Below, one piece after another: positions 41,801-52,300 of a DNA stretch of 64,000 nt. Below the pieces are notes generated by a model. The model was given only the letters and a program-made list of their open reading frames with translations, did no database searches and was not told the origin of the DNA. The stretch comes from Paracyclopina nana. Taxonomy: Eukaryota; Arthropoda; Copepoda; Cyclopoida; Cyclopettidae. Location: assembly GCA_019096065.1 (NCBI GenBank), contig JAGUCH010000001.1, forward strand, positions 744,001 through 808,000. Direction: 5' to 3'. The translations under genes were made by a program, and so were the position numbers. How positions within the stretch are numbered: position 1 is the stretch's first letter; each line of letters starts with the position of its first letter.

Positions 41801-43770
41801 TTTTTTCCATAATGTGGACTAAGCATTTCTTTTGTTTCATCCTGACAGCAGCATTCTTAGGCATTTTGTTTGAGAACAATCTATTTCTTCTTCTTCTCGA
41901 GAGTAATTACTCTGAAGTTGAGTTTTTTAGGGACACCCGTCGAGTTTAGAGGTCCCAAAAAACGAGTGGTGAATTTCGTGTGACATTTATGGGCAACTTT
42001 TGAGCCCGTTAGATCTCTCCATTTCAAGGCAGAAACAAAACTACTAATCTCGAGTCGTTATCTACCTTGAAAAGAGCCCAAAATGCCAGCATTTGGCCTA
42101 TTTAGGAGGCCACATAAAAAGCAACTACAAAAGTCTTATTCTTTAGGATGTGAAAACATTTAGTATCCTTTTCTTGAAATATCAATTAATTTGTTTTCAG
42201 CTGATTTCAATTTCATGAGCAATCTTCAGAATCATTATTAATTTACTTATCAAACAAAAAGTACGGTAATTATTTGCCGTCAGTTTAAAGTCTGTTAGGT
42301 AGATGTGATTTAGACCATTATAAGGCTGCATACTTTTGTAAGGATCCGTTTAACCGGTCTTTCGAACAAATGGCAGTTACAAAATGTCTAAAATTAACAA
42401 ATCTGTCAGCAACAAATGTGCTTCAAATCACTGGAGTTGCTTTGCTTTGACTTTGGACTTTGATTGGATTGTGATATTGTTGAATTTTACAGGAGACTTG
42501 AAGAATGAGCAGAGCGTGCTGAGCTGGCTGCTCAGCAGTGACAACCGTGAGCTTGATGATGCCATTGAAGCTGTCAACATGAAGATGCTCTCCAAACTTC
42601 TCCAATCGACGCCATTAATGGCTGTTTTCTTCTGTAAGTACAAGAAGCATCATGGCAAAAGTCCTTGAAAACGTGAAATGCTAAAGCTGATTTTTCTCCC
42701 TTCAAAAAAAAAAAAAGATGATGAAGATTGTGCTGAATGTGATGTCATTCTTGAGTCCTTGGAAAACATTGATGATGAAGCTGATTTGTATGGCATTGAT
42801 TTTGTGAAAAATGATGACTTGACCACAGCCAAGCATTTCCACATTTACAACACTCCAGCTTTGGTCTACTTCAGAAGGCAAAATCCAGTCACTTTTGAGG
42901 GTGACTTGACTGATGAGGAAGCCATCTTGGACTGGTTAACCTCACAAGAGGTCTTCAGCATTGGAGATGAAATTGAGGAGGTCAACAGGAAAATGCTGGA
43001 GAAACTCTTGGAGGAAAATGACTTTGTGGCTGTTTACTTTTGTGAGTTGGATTTAGCTTTGATTGAAAGATCCATGTCATTAATAATGCATTTGGGAAAG
43101 TTAAGCAAAACTAAGCAAAAAAAAGCTTCTTTAAAGGGAATTTTCCATGACTTGGTTCAGCTCACTGCACTTTGATGAACTATTTTTTTTATCATATAAA
43201 TATTTTTTTTTAAAGACAGAAGTAAGGTAGGTTCTTTATCTCACTTTTTATGAAGAAAATGTGTGATACTTTTTAATACTTTTTTTCCCTTTCATATTTG
43301 ATGAATATTAAAAATAGAAGCTTTTATTTGATATTTTTTCTGCTAGATTCTGATGATTGCAAGAGCTGCCCTGAGGTACTTCAAGGCTTGGAAAAAATTG
43401 ACCAAGAAACTGACAACTTGGACATAACGTTCATCAAGATCAATGATCCTAGATATGCTCGAAAATACGGAGTGACCAAATTGCCGGCACTTGTCTACTT
43501 CAGAAAAAAGTTCCCAAGCATTTACAGAGGTGAACCAAAAACTGGCTTTATTTTCTAAATTCCAATTTTTCCAATTTATGAATGACAGATGACCTGCTAG
43601 ATGAGGACACCATTTTGGACTGGTTAAAACGGAACAGATACAAGAGAGTGGAATTGGACTGGATCATGTATTCAGTGCTGTCCGTGGCCTTGGCCTTCCT
43701 TTTGTATTCGGCCTTTTTGGTCTTTGGCCTTCCCCCCAAAGAAGTGGAGAAGAAAAAGGAGGATGACTGA
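26899..43770 (+). CDS. giant type I membrane protein with 14 tandem thioredoxin-fold domains
   Basis: Coding exons: 26899-27046, 28560-28883, 29035-29214, 29265-29408, 31430-31612, 32257-32388, 33029-33208, 33326-33460, 33533-33562, 35280-35594, 36362-36898, 37138-37350, 37467-37646, 37697-37834, 37888-38070, 38158-38289, 38366-38545, 38775-38915, 38976-39053, 39446-39694, 39753-40070, 40128-40310, 42493-42633, 42718-43041, 43347-43529, 43589-43770; 1710 residues. A signal peptide (SSVVVIFALFFATLGG) starts it and one helix near 1677-1698 ends it, followed by PPKEVEKKKEDD. Each unit of about 105-110 residues reads IEEVNRKMLEKLL, VAVFF, an optional CxxC, LENIDDDA, a cis-Pro strand (LPALVYF), YEGD and ILDWL. 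CxxC occurs in domains 1, 8, 10, 11, 12, 13 and 14 (CKTC, CAVC, CKQC, CETC, CRTC, CAEC, CKSC) and is absent from 2-7 and 9. No WCGHC is present. The topology suggests a secretory-pathway redox, chaperone or calsequestrin-like role (inference). No exact KKxx or KDEL signal. AATAAA at 43817-43822. Confidence 0.9.
27047..28559. other. intron 1 of the multi-thioredoxin gene
   Basis: It is 1.5 kb long and otherwise plain, except for a CpG-rich patch at about 27780-27840 with an NRF-1-like palindrome, listed separately. Confidence 0.6.
27817..27827. promoter_or_regulatory. NRF-1/Ewg-like palindrome in CpG-rich patch
   Basis: GCGCATGCGCA is the core of the NRF-1 consensus and sits in a GC-rich island inside intron 1. 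A start site here would produce a transcript lacking the signal-peptide exon. This is a motif match only. Confidence 0.35.
29486..30180 (-). CDS. nested Gly-rich, Cys-containing type I membrane protein
   Basis: Two exons, 30180-29758 and 29701-29486, give 212 residues on the strand opposite the host gene, inside its intron between exons 4 and 5. Signal peptide SLALILVLAFILAQNEAA is followed by a Gly/Ser/Lys low-complexity region (about 22-70) and a short hydrophobic segment (AAIIGVGAYGAYQVGKLAAK). The next part is a compact Cys/Trp-rich domain: MCRNNNDCTWIDRQLYCQDY, AAWFGGD and GECSCPQGTIWD. A membrane helix (GIAAIAGIIIAILF) runs into CCCCCGGIFLCRKFMSS, a likely palmitoylated cytoplasmic tail. 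The Gly/Ser-rich then hydrophobic layout recalls prion-family Shadoo proteins only superficially. I do not recognise the family, but the exact splice junction and ordered domains make it a real gene. A TATA-like and a CRE-like site lie upstream. Confidence 0.8.
30293..30313 (-). promoter_or_regulatory. CRE and TATA-like elements upstream of nested gene
   Basis: A perfect CRE palindrome TGACGTCA lies at 30293-30300 and a minus-strand TATAAAAA at 30313-30306. A start about 30 bases downstream of the TATA would fall near 30280, 100 bases before the ATG at 30180. Confidence 0.45.
30371..30968. mobile_element. 600-bp foldback element in multi-thioredoxin intron
   Basis: Arms 30371-30518 and 30824-30968 are reverse complements with landmarks ACATTGACTTG, CCTAACCCAAACT, TTTTCTGAAAGCTTA and AATCCTGGCCTAT. 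The roughly 305-base centre codes for nothing. It is probably a non-autonomous foldback or MITE. Confidence 0.8.
34495..35028 (+). CDS. Arpc3: Arp2/3 complex subunit 3 (p21-Arc), intronless and nested
   Basis: A single uninterrupted exon of 177 residues matches ARPC3 (human 178) from end to end: MPAYNS at the start, KFIGNIPLLPLR, FDIVDESLDLYKANILFTNFE, LYITLCLKIL, FPLNAYYEKP, LRQEIGYRL and KPSKWWICFARKKF. ARPC3 is one of seven subunits of the actin-nucleating Arp2/3 complex in the cytoplasm. The gene lies on the same strand inside the 1.7-kb intron between exons 9 and 10 of the multi-thioredoxin gene. An AATAAA at 35086-35091 and an AT-rich upstream region suggest its own transcription unit. 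Lack of introns and nested location suggest an origin by retroposition, but the frame is fully intact. Whether a spliced parental copy exists elsewhere cannot be seen. Confidence 0.96.
   Translation: MPAYNSTVTSDKCKFIGNIPLLPLRNVSKNGAKFAASPTFDIVDESLDLYKANILFTNFEVKEKPDLIMVYCILYITLCLKILAKCPDQERASSDLFAQALKRFALPGDADFPLNAYYEKPKNSADFEELKRYFTQLRQEIGYRLIQRVFSHSPDGKPSKWWICFARKKFLKTELSD
35030..37080. repeat. CAGCTGA-rich minisatellite domain
   Basis: The densest part, 35755-36260, is a degenerate array of about 10-base units of the type ATTTCAGCTG and ATTTCAACTG. Isolated CAGCTG/CAGCTGA copies continue from the Arpc3 3' region through exon 11 of the host gene and the following intron. Confidence 0.8.
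39331..39445 (+). repeat. intron tail A, homologous to 42388-42492
   Basis: The last 115 bases of the intron before the exon at 39446 align with the last 105 bases of the intron before the exon at 42493. Shared blocks include ACAAATCT, ACAAATGTG, AATCACT, AGTTGCTTTGC and GACTTTGGAC. Confidence 0.75.
40790..41640. repeat. CTCAGTTCAG minisatellite in multi-thioredoxin intron
   Basis: The core at about 40795-41135 is built of AGCTCAGTTC and AGCTCAGTAA decamers. A degenerate zone extends to about 41620 with TTAGACTCAGCTCAG variants. Confidence 0.9.
42388..42492 (+). repeat. intron tail B, homologous to 39331-39445
   Basis: See the matching copy upstream. Both copies end exactly at the 3' splice site, although the two introns interrupt the thioredoxin unit at different places. 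Confidence 0.75.
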
Positions 43771-44101
43771 AGAAGAAAAAACCCATTTTTTCCCCATTGT
43801 ATCAAGAAAACTGCTCAATAAACCATTTTTTCTCTTGTTCTTGAAATCACGTGAGAGTCACCAGATATTTCGCGTCATCCTCCCTTTTTTTTTTTTTGGT
43901 CAAATACAGTGGGCAGAGTGTAGTAAGCAGAAAGCTAAACAATTCTTTTTCCAGACAAATCTTGCAAAATGTCGTTGACTCGGCCAATATTTACCGTAAA
44001 TGTGAACAAATATTACCTCTTCCCAAGATAAACTCATTTTCCTTCCCTTTTTGTGTCCCATAATTTAAATACAATAATCAAGAAGTATTTAATATGAGAA
44101 A

Positions 44102-44172
44102 GCATCGTTGGTTCAGTGGTAGAATGCTCGCCTGCCACGCGGGCGGCCCGGGTTCGATTCCCGGACGATGCA
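44102..44172 (+). tRNA. tRNA-Gly(GCC)
   Basis: 71 bases fold into a standard cloverleaf: acceptor GCATCGT pairs with ACGATGC, A box TGGTTCAGTGG, anticodon loop TGCCACG with anticodon GCC, B box GGTTCGATTCC, discriminator A. A run of T follows within two bases as a pol III terminator. It is identical to 58803-58873 and nearly identical to animal tRNA-Gly(GCC) in general. Confidence 0.98.
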
Positions 44173-44324
44173 ATTTTTTTTTCTTTTTTCCAAGAATTGC
44201 AAGACACAGAAGACGAATTTGTCGCTAAGCTAAGCAAAGTTGGAACAAGTTTTGAGCCTCTCTCTGAGGTTAGAGGTCAAGCTTAGCGGATTGCGGGCGG
44301 GCTTGGCCACGTTTGAAAAGCCAC

Positions 44325-44330
44325 TATAAA
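44325..44330 (+). promoter_or_regulatory. TATA box of the vitellogenin-type gene
   Basis: TATAAA lies 75 bases before the ATG. An initiator-like GCAGTC about 34 bases downstream would give a 5' leader of roughly 40 bases. Confidence 0.65.
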
Positions 44331-44399
44331 TGGGCGGGTAATCGAGGGGTCTGTCTCGCAGTCTATTGTCGCATCGGAGGCCGCCGATAGCGACTTACC

Positions 44400-47300
44400 A
44401 TGAGATTTGCTCTTGTATTTTTGGCCCTTGTGGGTAAGTCCTTCAACAATTGGGAAAGGGCCTGAATTAAGTCTTCTGTCTGGATTTGCAGCTGCTGCCC
44501 AAGCCGGACTATTTGTCCAGGATGGGCAAGAATATGAGTACCAATCCACGATTGTCTCAGCAGCTGGAACCATGGATGTGGCAACACACTCCAGCGGGGA
44601 GCAATACAGGATGACAGTCAGGGTCCAAGTCAGCGGACAGACCCTGAATGTTGCTGTGAGTCTTTTCGGGTGTCTTCTGTCTTTAGTAGCTTCTTTAGAT
44701 GTCCCTAATGTGTCTGGTTCCAGATTTCGGATATGGAGAAGAGCATGTATGTGGGCCCCCATTTGCCCACCGATAGCCCCTACACGCAGACTCGCTTCAC
44801 CAAGGTTGGAGATGTCTCCATCAAGTTCAGCATCACCCTGGACAGTGATGGCAAATTCCAGTCCCTGACCATGCCCAGCGGTTTGACTGTGTTCCAAAAG
44901 AACCTCGTCAAGGGTTGGGCTGCCCAACTCCAGGTCAACTCCGGTGAGATCCGGAAGGGACACCTGTCCTTCAAGTCCACTGAGGTAAACTCTTATTCCT
45001 ATTCTAAGAGTTTCAATGTTAATGTCCTCTTATAGCAAACTTTGCATGGGGAGTGCGACATCTCCTACACCGTCACTGATGACATGGTCTACAAAACTGT
45101 TGCCCATATGAAGGACTGCAGGAACAGGCAATACCGATTCATCGATGACTGGAGGGGCATGAGGTGCAACATGGACTGGAAAAACCCCCAAAAGAAGAGT
45201 GACACTGATGGCCTCTTCTCCCATGCTACCACTGCCTACAAGATTGACAAGTCTGGAGGCCAGATCAAGATTGTTGCCATGATCACCAATGGTGCCCTGG
45301 TTGCCCAGATGTTTGAAGAGGAGGGCCAAAGCCATATGGCCTTTGTCAATGTGACTTCCATCTTGGTTGGACAAAAGTCCTCCCCTGGAGACATTTCTGT
45401 GTCCGGAGAGACCCAAGATAACTTGGCCTATGAGTTTGCTGACTCTTCGTACAAGTGGAATGAGGACAGGGACTTGAAGGCCAGAGAGCCTTTCTTGTCT
45501 GCTGGAGAGTACTATGAAGATTCCCAGTCTTCCCTCAAGTCTGTCATGCTCAAGGGCCTTGATGTGATTATGCAGAGCCTGCATGCTCATGAGAATGATG
45601 ATGAGACAATCCAGAGGAACCACAAGTATGGTCTTGAGAGCCTCTACTTTGTCATCTATGCCATGGACTATGAGTAAGAATTTTGTACATGAATTCACAA
45701 TCATCACCATTTTTTTCTATCTCTTATTGCAGCACTTTGAAGAGCACTGCTGAGGAACTCTTGGCTGACAAGTCTGAGATTGGAGTTGAAAAGTCCAACT
45801 TGTTTAATGAGTACTTGGGAAATGCTGGAACCACTGCTGCAGCCCTTGTTGTCAGGGATCTCATCCTGGAGAACAAGTTCGACACTGAGCGTGACGCTGG
45901 ACGAATCTTGACCTCAGTTGCCTTCCACATTAGAAGGTAATCACCATTTTTTGTTGTGTGTGACAATGAGCTGCATGTCTTGAGGAACTATTCATTGTTC
46001 TAGGCCTAACACTCAATTGGTGCGAGAATATGAAAAGCTCCTGTCTTTCACTGGTGGTGAGAGGTTCCTCCAAATGTCTATCCCCTTGGCTTTTGGTCAC
46101 CTTGTCTCTGCCACCTGCATGAGGGCTGGAAAGGCTGCAGGTCCTGAGCAGATGGAATGCTGGCAATCATTTGCCTCCAAATATGTCACTGACTTTTGGC
46201 AAAAGTTCAAGGATTCCAATGATAGGGATACTAAGCACTTGATGCTTGGTGCCATGCAAAATATTCGCTTTGGTGGCCAGTCCTCCAAGGTCAAGGATTT
46301 GGTCCAAGGCAAGATGCCCGAAGAGTCTTCAGAGTTCAGATCAGCTGCTATCTGGGTGGCTGGTTGGGAGGCAGCCATTCGCGAGGGTGTGGACTACTTT
46401 TTCCCTGTCTTTGCCAACAGGAAGGAAGACCATGAGGTTTGCTTTTCATAGTCATTAATGCTAGTTCTATGGTGGCTTACATTTTGCAAATTACAGGTCA
46501 GAATTTCTGCTCTGGTGATGATCTTCTACTCCAAGCCTTCTGCTACTGACTTTGCCCGTGTCTTGGCTGTCCTTAAGGGAGAGACCAACTATGAAGTCAT
46601 CAACTTTGCCTACACCTTGTTTGAGCAGTTTGCCCACACCATCAACCCTTGCCATGAGGAGACTGCAGAGATGGCCAGGTTCTTCCTGAAGTACATGGCT
46701 CAATACAGCAGATATGAAACTGACTGGGGATTCGGAGTCTCCAAGACCATGGTGAGGGAGTACCAAAAGAAGAAGTATGGCTATGGAGGATCTACCCACT
46801 TGTACACTGTTGGATCCACTACCTCAACCACCCCTATTAGCATGGGATTTGGCTTTTCCAACACCTTCTTCCACAACTACCAAACCCAAGGTCTTCATGT
46901 CCATATGAGAGTTGAGGGCTTAGCAAAGGGACTTATCCGTAAGTTCAAGAGCATGGACCCAGCCACCTGGAAGACTGCTGACCTTGAAAACATCCTTATG
47001 AACTCCATGGGCATTCGCGAGCGATCTGACCAGCCTGTCAGGGTACAAATCACCATCCACATTAAGGGAGTTGTTGTCTTCTCAAGAAGCTATGATGACT
47101 CTGATGCCAAGGAGGGCGGCAAGCTTGCAACCTTTATGGAAGGCCTCAGTGACATGGGCGATACCTACAGCATCAACCACCAGAGATTGGTACAATTGGG
47201 AGCTGCCCTCTATGAGCAGCCCTCAGAAATTGGTCTTCCCCTGGCCTACATGGACAGCTCCACTGTCTCAGCCCACCTCCAGGCAACTGTGAAGCGTGGA

Positions 47301-49369
47301 AACCACCGAGGTCTCATCTTCAGGAACATTGACTATGACATCAATGTTCTAGGCAATTCTCACCAAGGCATGATGATTGTCAACCCTGGCCGCAAGGTCA
47401 CCTATGCCATCTTCCAATCTAGGATCTACCACATTCATGTACCCCGCAAATTGGTCATTGGCTTGAACCCCATCAGGAAGGAGCTGAAGTTGTCCATTTC
47501 CCGCCCAGAATATGATGACCCAGCCATGATCCTCATGCACAGCCAGCACATGGTGACTGTCAAGGGAAAAACTCTTGGTGATACTGTACCTGAATTGAAG
47601 GAGTCTTGTCCTCAATGTGAGCAAAGGGTTGTGGTCAGCCGGGGTGCTGGAGCTGCTCAAAAGAGGGTTGTCAGGGACTATGAGAATGAGCAGTTGGGAT
47701 ACTATACCCACAGTGAATACTTTGACTGCGAAATGGATGTGTCTGAGACCAATGCTCGAGGTAGGGCTTTGCTTGCATTCATGCCATACAACAAGAACCC
47801 TCAGACTGCTGGCTCTGTGATCTACTTGGGATTCAGGCAGATTGCTGCCTTCTTGACCTTCTACCCCAGAGTTGAGAAGTGTGGAGTCTTCAGCAGGTGG
47901 AGCCAGAGCAAGAGCAACCCTGTCACTGACATTGAAGTCAGCCTTAGGGTGCAATCAGATGAGAATGGAGAGAGGATGTTTTTCAGGGGCCGCAAGCTCA
48001 TGATCAGGGCAATTGTAAAGGCTAACGGCCAGCCCGAAACAAGGGCCTACAGGATCTCCTTGTCCCTTGAGAGCACCCCAGGAAACATCTACAACAAGGC
48101 TAAGCTGCAAATCAACAGGGCCCCAGTTGCTGCCCTCAACATTGCTCCCTACACTGTGTGCATGGCTTATGAGGCCAAGTTCCCTGACTTCAATAAGGAA
48201 TTCCTGGCAGTTGATTTTGATGAGAAGTTGGCTGTGACTGGCAAAGCTATGGTCCAATATGGAGAGGGCACTGAGTGTGAGCAAGGCGATGGCGAGATCA
48301 GGATGAACTTCCAGCATGAAACCACCTCAGAGGCCTTCAAGGCTTTGGAGTCCAAGTGGTACTACACTCAGTGCATGGATGCCAAGATGAGCCCTGAATG
48401 GAGGGAGAGGGGTGGCAACAAGCTGCCAGCCACTGATGCTTGCTACATGACCCTGTGGGACGCCACCTCAGCCAGGCACTACAACTGGCAGATTCAGTTT
48501 GTCAAGTTGACCAACCGCATGAAGAGCATCATTGGTAAGGTGAGGACTGTGATCCAGGCTGGTATGTTGCCCTACTGGGATGTTGACCCTGATGATGTCA
48601 ATGGTGATGATGCTGGCCCCTTCATGAACTTGGATGTGGTCTTCAAGAATGGCGACAAGAACTTGGACTTCAAGATGGAGACTAGCCAGGGTACCAATGA
48701 GTTCAAGGACTACCCCTTGAGCCTTGAGTGGACCAAAAGGCTAAGGAACCTTAAGCTGACCGGAACCATTAAGAGGCTAGTCGAATACAAAGTCATCAGT
48801 AAGCTAGCAAGGATCTCAGCTTGGAGCAGTAATAGTTATACTTTTTCCTCATTGCAGGCCCTTGTGTTGCCACCATTGGATCAGTGAGGACCAATGACAA
48901 TGTGACCTTTGCCTACAATGCTGGATCCTGCTGGACCCTCACCTCCGGACACTGCGGACCAAACCCAGCCTATGCTGTCTTCACCAAGAAGGTTGGAAAC
49001 AAGCTGGCCGTCAAGGCCTACTTTGGTGGTCATGTTGTCGATGTGGCTCCCTCTGGCGACGTGTCCATCAATGGTGCTCCAATTGCTTTGGAGGATGGCG
49101 AAGAGGAGACTCACAGCTCCAACAACCAAGAGATCTTCAAGATCTTCAAATGGGGATCCACTGTCAACATTTACTCATTCCTCAAGGTCTGGATGGCCAC
49201 TGACAACACCTTTGTGGAGGTGATGCCAGCTCCCTCAACCAGAGGCCAGCATTGTGGCATCTGCGGAAACTTCAACAGGAACAAGTACGATGAGTGGACC
49301 GGTAAGGACGGTCAGACCATTGTCGCATCAGCTGATGCCCTTGTTGAGGAGTGGAAGTGGCAGTGCTAA
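44400..49369 (+). CDS. vitellogenin-type large lipid transfer protein with vWD domain
   Basis: Eight exons, 44400-44433, 44492-44655, 44724-44984, 45036-45673, 45733-45936, 46004-46436, 46497-48798 and 48858-49369, give 1515 residues. A signal peptide (FALVFLALVAAAQAG) precedes the N-terminal lipoprotein module with its opening beta-barrel (FVQDGQEYEYQS), helical repeats around residues 300-600 and lipid-cavity sheets. The last exon holds a von Willebrand D domain starting CVATIGSVRTNDNVTFAYN and ending HCGICGNFN. Vitellogenins and crustacean clottable proteins share this layout; the short length and lack of a polyserine tract fit either, so the exact subtype is open. Expected role: secreted lipid carrier, yolk precursor or clotting substrate. 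Possible basic cleavage sites include KRVVRD near residue 970. AATAAA at 49414-49419. All introns are 50-70 bases. Confidence 0.92.
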
Positions 49370-52300
49370 TATGTTTGACGATTTTCTGTGAAACTCAAAT
49401 GCAAAATCACACAAATAAAATGGAGTTAGTATTAACTAATGAGGGTAGCGTTTCTTCAAGGGGTCAAGGGGTGAATAAGGCATCTCTGAAACATAAGAAG
49501 CTGCATGGTAGTTGGTCACTTGCAAAGAATGCTAGGTATGCCAAGTAGTGACACGCCCAATTTAGATTCAGCTCGTGATGTTGTGAGTGAGCATTTTCAT
49601 TACTTAATTTCGTAAATGCCTGTCATTGTCAGCCTTAATTGGATGACAGCCAAACATGTGACATTGGCATTGAAATTTATGGCCCAGATCGTTGTCACAC
49701 ACTGTGTGAGCCTCTTAAAAGGCAAACAAAGCCATAACTATGACAAAACTGGCCCAAAAACTCCTTTCTACCAATTTGACGCGCCAGTGGCGCCACCTGC
49801 ATCAATTCATCACCATCCAAGTGAATCCCCAGGCTTGCTTCAAGTTTTGGAGCTTGTTGGCTAAATTGACAAATCAATAGTGGATCCCATGCTGATGAGC
49901 ACAAATTATGGTCATTGCTAGTGAGGATATCACTCAGTATTGTTTTACACCCCACTGTGGCTCGAATTCCTACCACCCCCTAGCTCCCTATTATTATATT
50001 ATACATACACACCCGGAGTGACATTCCTATTACTTCTGGTGAAAAGAGGCGCATTCCAGGGGACCTTTTGGGATCCTCCATTTTGCCCTAAAAACACTCT
50101 AAGATCCCTTGGCTCAATCACCACTTTTAATTATAATTGCAAAAACAAACAGCTGACTCCTTGGTGTGATGTTTTAGTTTGAAATTTTTTGATGTTTTGG
50201 GGAAGGTTTTGAAGCAGAATAGACCTTAGTCGAACGGCCCTCATGCCAAGAAAAAGGCAAATTCCCTGGTGTTTTGGTGCACACGAGTCCTCTTGGGTCA
50301 CTTGACTAAATCTCCAGCAAATTGGCGCAGTGGGACACCTCAACAGAACAGACACAAGAGCTTTTTTGGAAATTTGGACAAAAGTCATCTTGGATTGAAT
50401 TAATTTGTCCCATTCCTCTGCCTTGCCGTTACAACAACAACTGCATGCATACCTGTGGGGAAATTCTTCGCTTGTTGTTGTTGTCTCATAGACAATTTAT
50501 GTTTAGGAGATGAGCCAAAAGATAATAGGACTTTAGTTTCTTGTGGAACTAGTTGTCATCTCTCATGGTGATGTGCCCGAGTCATCTGCTCACAGAACTT
50601 GTTTCCAAGTTTCAATCTTTGCACAGGGGGGTCTCGTAAGTGAGTTCTTGACGCAAGTTTTGCATGCCAAAATCACCAAATCTGTTTGTCTTAGCCTAGG
50701 TGGCGCTAGTAGTTCTTACTACATAGCGCGTGAGCTCAAGTGATGTGTCAGTCATGGAAGCAAGCGGGCTAATCTCACGCGTCTTCAAAAGAGCTCCTAG
50801 ATAAGTTCTGTATTTTTTAAAAAAGTATGCAATTTGGGCACTTTTTGATAATTTAAGGCAGGTTATGGAAATTTTTGGAAGTGAAATCCACAGAATTATA
50901 TTGAAATTTTGTCTTGAAGCCTACCACAGCTCAGTCAGACTGTGTGCTATAGTACAGCAGCGACAAGAACTCACCTTATTACTATAGATCATCTTGTCTT
51001 TGCACACATTATGAGACACCCACTCAAGAAAATAAATAACTCTTGATTTGGGCTGTAATGAGAAAAAAATTAAGGAGGCTCAGCCCAAATTAAACCATTC
51101 CACTGCTGCTGCTGCAGAACACAAGTAGATTTATGAGTTTTGCTCTGGAATCTAGAAGTAGATGACTAGGGTGGTGTTTAGTTTATTGGAGTGACCACTG
51201 TGCATGTGCACTTAAGTGTCTTTTGGTTACTTGGAATGGAGTTACTAGTTAGATCTTTAACAACACAAAATGCACACACAGCTTAATTAAGATGAAAATC
51301 TCATAGTGCTATGAAAATCTTTGCTAAATGGTACATGTTTGGGGGTTATTTAAAGATTGCTAAATGGGACCTTTTTCCTGGCTTACTTCCCTAGTGTGGA
51401 AATGTACCATATACTAGGAGAGAGAGAACACCCAAGGTGCCACCAAAAAACTCTTTATTGTCTCTAAGCAAGCTATTTTTTACATCTTGCCCGTAGCTAG
51501 CACACAACTCTATTTTCGCTGTTGTTGTTATTCTTTTACATAATGAATGTCAAGCGGAGTGCCATTGTCCCATTAGTGCTCAAAAGCTTTACATTACCAG
51601 CTTAATTCTAAAGGTCATCTGAATTTGTAAATGTGTTTTGAAATTAGACTGGTTAGCATCTGCCAGATTGGCTTTTTCAAAATTCCCCATTTATTTCCAA
51701 AAAGTGCCAAAAAATTATCATCTTGATGACATAATTTTCCAATCGGTGTTAAAACGCTTCAAAATGCAAATAACTTCAAATTAACACAATTATTTAGCTT
51801 CATAGAGTAACAACAACTACCAGACTAGATAAACAAAATGCCCTTTATTGAGGATGAAAAGAGCCATTTAGTTGAAGCAGCAGCAGCAGCAGCAGATAAT
51901 TTGGAATAATTAACTGCATTTCTCATATAGTTAAGCATCAGTGTTCATTGTCATGCTATAATCTTGATCAAGCTTTGCAATGCATGGAATTTCTCAGAGA
52001 CAATTAACTTGACCATCTTTAAAAAAGAATTCCTCGTGTGGTTTTAACACCACAGATTTCAAAGGCTGATAAAAAAGATGGTCAGTTAGCTTTGTTGCAT
52101 AGCTTAGTAGCAGTGTATTCATTACACTGCAAGGATGGCCACAGTGGGGGGAAAATGCCCCCAAATTTCACATCAAGGCAATCCTTTAATCCTGCCCTTT
52201 GCCCACTGTGCTCAAGTGGCTTGCGTGCTAACCTATTTTCCTTTAGATCATAATTTGATGCTATTATTGACGTGGTATTGTTGTCCAGTTCATGTAAATA

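Larger units (their letters stand above)
43771..44399. other. intergenic holding polyadenylation signal, tRNA and vitellogenin promoter
   Basis: AATAAA at 43817-43822 ends the multi-thioredoxin gene. The tRNA-Gly gene and the TATA box of the next gene are listed separately. Confidence 0.7.

Noticed and set aside
44283..45710. Long minus-strand frames opposite the vitellogenin-type gene
   Set aside because: They are antisense shadows created by the codon bias of a highly expressed gene.
51871..51893. CAG repeat as a coding polyglutamine tract
   Set aside because: There is no supporting open frame around it.
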